From Isochrysis galbana (lineage: Eukaryota > Haptophyta > Isochrysidales > Isochrysidaceae): a stretch of DNA of 64,000 nt. The stretch lies in assembly GCA_018136815.1 (NCBI GenBank), contig CM030937.1, forward strand, positions 1,809,889-1,873,888, written 5' to 3'. This document shows, one piece after another, positions 50,901-59,900 of the stretch. Under the pieces are notes generated by a model. The model was not told the origin of the DNA. It was given only the letters and a program-made list of their open reading frames with translations, and did no database searches. Numbering within the stretch: the stretch's first letter is position 1; every line of letters starts with the position of its first letter. Both the position numbers and the translations under genes were made by a program.

Positions 50901-53900
50901 GGGAGAGGCTGGCGGCGGCGATGGTGGCGGTGGGAAGGGAGGGGGTGGGGAAGGCGGCGGGAGGGTCGGCGGAGGAGGCGATGGTGGCGGTGGCGAGGGT
51001 GGGGGGGGAGAGTTGGGCGGTGGCGACGGAAGAGGCTGTGATGGTGGAGGCGGAGAGGGGGGCGGCGGGGAGGGAGGTGGTGGTGACGGCGGGGGCGGAG
51101 AAGGTAGTGGTGGTGATGGGGGAGACGGCGATGGCGGAGGCGGCGAGGGAGGCGGGGGGGATGGCGATGGGAGTGAGGGCGGTGGCGGCGAGGGTGGTGG
51201 CGGAGAAGGCGGTGGAGGAGAGGGCGGTGGCGAGGGCGGCGGCGGTGAGGGAGGTGGAGGCGACGGTGGATGTGGGGGAGGAGACGGAGGTGGTGGCGTC
51301 GGCGGTGGCGGCGATGGTGGTGGAAGCGACGGCGATGGGGGCAACGGTGGTGGCGCAGATGGCGGCGGCGGAGATGGAGGTGTCGGCGAGGGAGGAGGAA
51401 GCGACGGAGGTGGTGGAGATGGAGGAGGTGGCGATGGCGAAGGTGGCGATGGCGGTGGTGCAGAAGGTGGCGGCGGTGCCGGTGGCGGGGGCGAGGGCGG
51501 TGGGGGCGAGGGTGGTGGCGGCGAGGACGGTGGAGGCGACGGTGGAGGTGGTGTGGGTGGGAGTGGGGACGGCGGCGGAGACGACGGAGGCGGAGACGAC
51601 GGAGGCGGGGACGGCGGCGGTAGCGGAGAGGGTGGCGGGGGTGAGGGAGGTGGAGGCGACGGTGGAGGTGGTGGAGGAGGTGGTGGAGATGGGGGTGGAG
51701 GCGACGGCATGAGCGGCGATGGAGGAGGAGGGGATGGTGGCGGCGGAGACGGTGGCGGAGGTGACGACGGAGGTGGTGGCGGCGGTGGCGAAGACGGTGG
51801 CGGCGATGACGGTGGCGGCGGAGACGGTGAAGGAGGTGATGGAGGAGGCGAAGATGGAGTTGGTGATGGTGGTGGTGCAGAAGGAGGCGGGGGAGAGGCT
51901 GGCGGCGGCGATGGTGGCGGTGGGAAGGGAGGGGGTGGGGAAGGCGGCGGGAGGGTCGGCGGAGGAGACGATGGTGGCGGTGGCGAGGGTGGGGGGGGAG
52001 AGTTGGGCGGTGGCGACGGAAGAGGCTGTGATGGTGGAGGCGGAGAGGGGGGCGGCGGGGAGGGAGGTGGTGGTGACGGCGGGGGCGGAGAAGGTAGTGG
52101 TGGTGATGGGGGAGACGGCGATGGCGGAGGCGGCGAGGGAGGCGGGGGGGATGGCGATGGGAGTGAGGGCGGTGGCGGCGAGGGTGGTGGCGGAGAAGGC
52201 GGTGGAGGAGAGGGCGGTGGCGAGGGCGGCGGCGGTGAGGGAGGTGGAGGCGACGGTGGATGTGGGGGAGGAGACGGAGGTGGTGGCGTCGGCGGTGGCG
52301 GCGATGGTGGTGGAAGCGACGGCGATGGGGGCAACGGTGGTGGCGCAGATGGCGGCGGCGGAGATGGAGGTGTCGGCGAGGGAGGAGGAAGCGACGGAGG
52401 TGGTGGAGATGGAGGAGGTGGCGATGGCGGTGGTGCAGAAGGTGGCGGCGGTGCCGGTGGCGGGGGCGAGGGCGGTGGGGGCGAGGGTGGTGGCGGCGAG
52501 GACGGTGAAGGCGACGGTGGAGGTGGTGTGGGTGGGAGTGGGGACGGCGGCGGAGACGACGGAGGCGGAGACGACGGAGGCGGGGACGGCGGCGGTAGCG
52601 GAGAGGGTGGCGGGGGTGAGGGAGGTTGAGGCGACGGTGGAGGTGGTGGAGGAGGTGGTGGAGATGGGGGTGGAGGCGACGGCATGAGCGGCGATGGAGG
52701 AGGAGGGGATGGTGGCGGCGGAGACGGTGGCGGAGGTGACGACGGAGGTGGTGGCGGCGGTGGCGAAGACGGTGGCGGCGATGACGGTGGCGGCGGAGAC
52801 GGTGAAGGAGGTGATGGAGGAGGCGAAGATGGAGTTGGTGATGGTGGTGGTGCAGAAGGAGGCGGGGGAGAGGCTGGCGGCGGCGATGGTGGCGGTGGGA
52901 AGGGAGGGGGTGGGGAAGGCGGCGGGAGGGTCGGCGGAGGAGGCGATGGTGGCGGTGGCGAGGGTGGGGGGGGAGAGTTGGGCGGTGGCGACGGAAGAGG
53001 CTGTGATGGTGGAGGCGGAGAGGGGGGCGGCGGGGAGGGAGGTGGTGGTGACGGCGGGGGCGGAGAAGGTAGTGGTGGTGATGGGGGAGACGGCGATGGC
53101 GGAGGCGGCGAGGGAGGCGGGGGGGATGGCGATGGGAGTGAGGGCGGTGGCGGCGAGGGTGGTGGCGGAGAAGGCGGTGGAGGAGAGGGCGGTGGCGAGG
53201 GCGGCGGCGGTGAGGGAGGTGGAGGCGACGGTGGAGGTGGGGGAGGAGACGGAGGTGGTGGCGTCGGCGGTGGCGGCGATGGTGGTGGAAGCGACGGCGA
53301 TGGAGGCAACGGTGGTGGCGCAGATGGCGGCGGCGGAGATGGAGGTGTCGGCGAGGGAGGAGGAAGCGACGGAGGTGGTGGCGTCGGCGGTGGCGGCGAT
53401 GGTGGTGGAAGCGACGGCGATGGGGGCAACGGTGGTGGCGCAGATGGCGGCGGCGGAGATGGAGGTGTCGGCGAGGGAGGAGGAAGCGACGGAGGTGGTG
53501 GAGATGGAGGAGGTGGCGATGGCGAAGGTGGCGATGGCGGTGGTGCAGAAGGTGGCGGCGGTGCCGGTGGCGGGGGCGAGGGCGGTGGGGGCGAGGGTGG
53601 TGGCGGCGAGGACGGTGAAGGCGACGGTGGAGGTGGTGTGGGTGGGAGTGGGGACGGCGGCGGAGACGACGGAGGCGGAGACGACGGAGGCGGGGACGGC
53701 GGCGGTAGCGGAGAGGGTGGCGGGGGTGAGGGAGGTGGAGGCGACGGTGGAGGTGGTGGAGGAGGTGGTGGAGATGGGGGTGGAGGCGACGGCATGAGCG
53801 GCGATGGAGGAGGAGGGGATGGTGGCGGCGGAGACGGTGGCGGAGGTGACGACGGAGGTGGTGGCGGCGGTGGCGAAGACGGTGGCGGCGATGACGGTGG

Positions 53901-56900
53901 CGGCGGAGACGGTGAAGGAGGTGATGGAGGAGGCGAAGATGGAGTTGGTGATGGTGGTGGTGCAGAAGGAGGCGGGGGAGAGGCTGGCGGCGGCGATGGT
54001 GGCGGTGGGAAGGGAGGGGGTGGGGAAGGCGGCGGGAGGGTCGGCGGAGGAGACGATGGTGGCGGTGGCGAGGGTGGGGGGGGAGAGTTGGGCGGTGGCG
54101 ACGGAAGAGGCCGTGATGGTGGAGGCGGAGAGGGGGGCGGCGGGGAGGGAGGTGGTGGTGACGGCGGGGGCGGAGAAGGTAGTGGTGGTGATGGGGGAGA
54201 CGGCGATGGCGGAGGCGGCGAGGGAGGCGGGGGGGATGGCGATGGGAGTGAGGGCGGTGGCGGCGAGGGTGGTGGCGGAGAAGGCGGTGGAGGAGAGGGC
54301 GGTGGCGAGGGCGGCGGCGGTGAGGGAGGTGGAGGCGACGGTGGAGGTGGGGGAGGAGACGGAGGTGGTGGCGTCGGCGGTGGCGGCGATGGTGGTGGAA
54401 GCGACGGCGATGGAGGCAACGGTGGTGGCGCAGATGGCGGCGGCGGAGATGGAGGTGTCGGCGAGGGAGGAGGAAACGGAGGTGGTGGCGTCGGCGGTGG
54501 CGGCGACGGTGGTGGAAGCGACGGCGATGGGGGCAACGGTGGTGGCGCAGATGGCGGCGGCGGAGATGGAGGTGTCGGCGAGGGAGGAGGAAGCGACGGA
54601 GGTGGTGGAGATGGAGGAGGTGGCGATGGCGAAGGTGGCGATGGCGGTGGTGCAGAAGGTGGCGGCGGTGCCGGTGGCGGGGGCGAGGGCGGTGGGGGCG
54701 AGGGTGGTGGCGGCGAGGACGGTGGAGGCGACGGTGGAGGTGGTGTGGGTGGGAGTGGGGACGGCGGCGGAGACGACGGAGGCGGAGACGACGGAGGCGG
54801 GGACGGCGGCGGTAGCGGAGAGGGTGGCGGGGGTGAGGGAGGTGGAGGCGACGGTGGAGGTGGTGGAGGAGGTGGTGGAGATGGGGGTGGAGGCGACGGC
54901 AGGAGCGGCGATGGAGGAGGAGGGGATGGTGGCGGCGGAGACGGTGGCGGAGGTGACGACGGAGGTGGTGGCGGCGGTGGCGAAGACGGTGGCGGCGATG
55001 ACGGTGGCGGCGGAGACGGTGAAGGAGGTGATGGAGGAGGCGAAGATGGAGTTGGTGATGGTGGTGGTGCAGAAGGAGGCGGGGGAGAGGCTGGCGGCGG
55101 CGATGGTGGCGGTGGGAAGGGAGGGGGTGGGGAAGGCGGCGGGAGGGTCGGCGGAGGAGGCGATGGTGGCGGTGGCGAGGGTGGGGGGGGAGAGTTGGGC
55201 GGTGGCGACGGAAGAGGCTGTGATGGTGGAGGCGGAGAGGGGGGCGGCGGGGAGGGAGGTGGTGGTGACGGCGGGGGCGGAGAAGGTAGTGGTGGTGATG
55301 GGGGAGACGGCGATGGCGGAGGCGGCGAGGGAGGCGGGGGGGATGGCGATGGGAGTGAGGGCGGTGGCGGCGAGGGTGGTGGCGGAGAAGGCGGTGGAGG
55401 AGAGGGCGGTGGCGAGGGCGGCGGCGGTGAGGGAGGTGGAGGCGACGGTGGATGTGGGGGAGGAGACGGAGGTGGTGGCGTCGGCGGTGGCGGCGATGGT
55501 GGTGGAAGCGACGGCGATGGGGGCAACGGTGGTGGCGCAGATGGCGGCGGCGGAGATGGAGGTGTCGGCGAGGGAGGAGGAAGCGACGGAGGTGGTGGAG
55601 ATGGAGGAGGTGGCGATGGCGAAGGTGGCGATGGCGGTGGTGCAGAAGGTGGCGGCGGTGCCGGTGGCGGGGGCGAGGGCGGTGGGGGCGAGGGTGGTGG
55701 CGGCGAGGACGGTGGAGGCGACGGTGGAGGTGGTGTGGGTGGGAGTGGGGACGGCGGCGGAGACGACGGAGGCGGAGACGACGGAGGCGGGGACGGCGGC
55801 GGTAGCGGAGAGGGTGGCGGGGGTGAGGGAGGTGGAGGCGACGGTGGAGGTGGTGGAGGAGGTGGTGGAGATGGGGGTGGAGGCGACGGCATGAGCGGCG
55901 ATGGAGGAGGAGGGGATGGTGGCGGCGGAGACGGTGGCGGAGGTGACGACGGAGGTGGTGGCGGCGGTGGCGAAGACGGTGGCGGCGATGACGGTGGCGG
56001 CGGAGACGGTGAAGGAGGTGATGGAGGAGGCGAAGATGGAGTTGGTGATGGTGGTGGTGCAGAAGGAGGCGGGGGAGAGGCTGGCGGCGGCGATGGTGGC
56101 GGTGGGAAGGGAGGGGGTGGGGAAGGCGGCGGGAGGGTCGGCGGAGGAGACGATGGTGGCGGTGGCGAGGGTGGGGGGGGAGAGTTGGGCGGTGGCGACG
56201 GAAGAGGCTGTGATGGTGGAGGCGGAGAGGGGGGCGGCGGGGAGGGAGGTGGTGGTGACGGCGGGGGCGGAGAAGGTAGTGGTGGTGATGGGGGAGACGG
56301 CGATGGCGGAGGCGGCGAGGGAGGCGGGGGGGATGGCGATGGGAGTGAGGGCGGTGGCGGCGAGGGTGGTGGCGGAGAAGGCGGTGGAGGAGAGGGCGGT
56401 GGCGAGGGCGGCGGCGGTGAGGGAGGTGGAGGCGACGGTGGATGTGGGGGAGGAGACGGAGGTGGTGGCGTCGGCGGTGGCGGCGATGGTGGTGGAAGCG
56501 ACGGCGATGGGGGCAACGGTGGTGGCGCAGATGGCGGCGGCGGAGATGGAGGTGTCGGCGAGGGAGGAGGAAGCGACGGAGGTGGTGGAGATGGAGGAGG
56601 TGGCGATGGCGGTGGTGCAGAAGGTGGCGGCGGTGCCGGTGGCGGGGGCGAGGGCGGTGGGGGCGAGGGTGGTGGCGGCGAGGACGGTGAAGGCGACGGT
56701 GGAGGTGGTGTGGGTGGGAGTGGGGACGGCGGCGGAGACGACGGAGGCGGAGACGACGGAGGCGGGGACGGCGGCGGTAGCGGAGAGGGTGGCGGGGGTG
56801 AGGGAGGTTGAGGCGACGGTGGAGGTGGTGGAGGAGGTGGTGGAGATGGGGGTGGAGGCGACGGCATGAGCGGCGATGGAGGAGGAGGGGATGGTGGCGG

Positions 56901-59900
56901 CGGAGACGGTGGCGGAGGTGACGACGGAGGTGGTGGCGGCGGTGGCGAAGACGGTGGCGGCGATGACGGTGGCGGCGGAGACGGTGAAGGAGGTGATGGA
57001 GGAGGCGAAGATGGAGTTGGTGATGGTGGTGGTGCAGAAGGAGGCGGGGGAGAGGCTGGCGGCGGCGATGGTGGCGGTGGGAAGGGAGGGGGTGGGGAAG
57101 GCGGCGGGAGGGTCGGCGGAGGAGGCGATGGTGGCGGTGGCGAGGGTGGGGGGGGAGAGTTGGGCGGTGGCGACGGAAGAGGCTGTGATGGTGGAGGCGG
57201 AGAGGGGGGCGGCGGGGAGGGAGGTGGTGGTGACGGCGGGGGCGGAGAAGGTAGTGGTGGTGATGGGGGAGACGGCGATGGCGGAGGCGGCGAGGGAGGC
57301 GGGGGGGATGGCGATGGGAGTGAGGGCGGTGGCGGCGAGGGTGGTGGCGGAGAAGGCGGTGGAGGAGAGGGCGGTGGCGAGGGCGGCGGCGGTGAGGGAG
57401 GTGGAGGCGACGGTGGAGGTGGGGGAGGAGACGGAGGTGGTGGCGTCGGCGGTGGCGGCGATGGTGGTGGAAGCGACGGCGATGGAGGCAACGGTGGTGG
57501 CGCAGATGGCGGCGGCGGAGATGGAGGTGTCGGCGAGGGAGGAGGAAGCGACGGAGGTGGTGGCGTCGGCGGTGGCGGCGATGGTGGTGGAAGCGACGGC
57601 GATGGGGGCAACGGTGGTGGCGCAGATGGCGGCGGCGGAGATGGAGGTGTCGGCGAGGGAGGAGGAAGCGACGGAGGTGGTGGAGATGGAGGAGGTGGCG
57701 ATGGCGAAGGTGGCGATGGCGGTGGTGCAGAAGGTGGCGGCGGTGCCGGTGGCGGGGGCGAGGGCGGTGGGGGCGAGGGTGGTGGCGGCGAGGACGGTGA
57801 AGGCGACGGTGGAGGTGGTGTGGGTGGGAGTGGGGACGGCGGCGGAGACGACGGAGGCGGAGACGACGGAGGCGGGGACGGCGGCGGTAGCGGAGAGGGT
57901 GGCGGGGGTGAGGGAGGTGGAGGCGACGGTGGAGGTGGTGGAGGAGGTGGTGGAGATGGGGGTGGAGGCGACGGCATGAGCGGCGATGGAGGAGGAGGGG
58001 ATGGTGGCGGCGGAGACGGTGGCGGAGGTGACGACGGAGGTGGTGGCGGCGGTGGCGAAGACGGTGGCGGCGATGACGGTGGCGGCGGAGACGGTGAAGG
58101 AGGTGATGGAGGAGGCGAAGATGGAGTTGGTGATGGTGGTGGTGCAGAAGGAGGCGGGGGAGAGGCTGGCGGCGGCGATGGTGGCGGTGGGAAGGGAGGG
58201 GGTGGGGAAGGCGGCGGGAGGGTCGGCGGAGGAGACGATGGTGGCGGTGGCGAGGGTGGGGGGGGAGAGTTGGGCGGTGGCGACGGAAGAGGCCGTGATG
58301 GTGGAGGCGGAGAGGGGGGCGGCGGGGAGGGAGGTGGTGGTGACGGCGGGGGCGGAGAAGGTAGTGGTGGTGATGGGGGAGACGGCGATGGCGGAGGCGG
58401 CGAGGGAGGCGGGGGGGATGGCGATGGGAGTGAGGGCGGTGGCGGCGAGGGTGGTGGCGGAGAAGGCGGTGGAGGAGAGGGCGGTGGCGAGGGCGGCGGC
58501 GGTGAGGGAGGTGGAGGCGACGGTGGAGGTGGGGGAGGAGACGGAGGTGGTGGCGTCGGCGGTGGCGGCGATGGTGGTGGAAGCGACGGCGATGGAGGCA
58601 ACGGTGGTGGCGCAGATGGCGGCGGCGGAGATGGAGGTGTCGGCGAGGGAGGAGGAAACGGAGGTGGTGGCGTCGGCGGTGGCGGCGACGGTGGTGGAAG
58701 CGACGGCGATGGGGGCAACGGTGGTGGCGCAGATGGCGGCGGCGGAGATGGAGGTGTCGGCGAGGGAGGAGGAAGCGACGGAGGTGGTGGAGATGGAGGA
58801 GGTGGCGATGGCGAAGGTGGCGATGGCGGTGGTGCAGAAGGTGGCGGCGGTGCCGGTGGCGGGGGCGAGGGCGGTGGGGGCGAGGGTGGTGGCGGCGAGG
58901 ACGGTGGAGGCGACGGTGGAGGTGGTGTGGGTGGGAGTGGGGACGGCGGCGGAGACGACGGAGGCGGAGACGACGGAGGCGGGGACGGCGGCGGTAGCGG
59001 AGAGGGTGGCGGGGGTGAGGGAGGTGGAGGCGACGGTGGAGGTGGTGGAGGAGGTGGTGGAGATGGGGGTGGAGGCGACGGCAGGAGCGGCGATGGAGGA
59101 GGAGGGGATGGTGGCGGCGGAGACGGTGGCGGAGGTGACGACGGAGGTGGTGGCGGCGGTGGCGAAGACGGTGGCGGCGATGACGGTGGCGGCGGAGACG
59201 GTGAAGGAGGTGATGGAGGAGGCGAAGATGGAGTTGGTGATGGTGGTGGTGCAGAAGGAGGCGGGGGAGAGGCTGGCGGCGGCGATGGTGGCGGTGGGAA
59301 GGGAGGGGGTGGGGAAGGCGGCGGGAGGGTCGGCGGAGGAGGCGATGGTGGCGGTGGCGAGGGTGGGGGGGGAGAGTTGGGCGGTGGCGACGGAAGAGGC
59401 CGTGATGGTGGAGGCGGAGAGGGGGGCGGCGGGGAGGGAGGTGGTGGTGACGGCGGGGGCGGAGAAGGTAGTGGTGGTGATGGGGGAGACGGCGATGGCG
59501 GAGGCGGCGAGGGAGGCGGGGGGGATGGCGATGGGAGTGAGGGCGGTGGCGGCGAGGGTGGTGGCGGAGAAGGCGGTGGAGGAGAGGGCGGTGGCGAGGG
59601 CGGCGGCGGTGAGGGAGGTGGAGGCGACGGTGGAGGTGGGGGAGGAGACGGAGGTGGTGGCGTCGGCGGTGGCGGCGATGGTGGTGGAAGCGACGGCGAT
59701 GGAGGCAACGGTGGTGGCGCAGATGGCGGCGGCGGAGATGGAGGTGTCGGCGAGGGAGGAGGAAGCGACGGAGGTGGTGGCGTCGGCGGTGGCGGCGACG
59801 GTGGTGGAAGCGACGGCGATGGGGGCAACGGTGGTGGCGCAGATGGCGGCGGCGGAGATGGAGGTGTCGGCGAGGGAGGAGGAAGCGACGGAGGTGGTGG

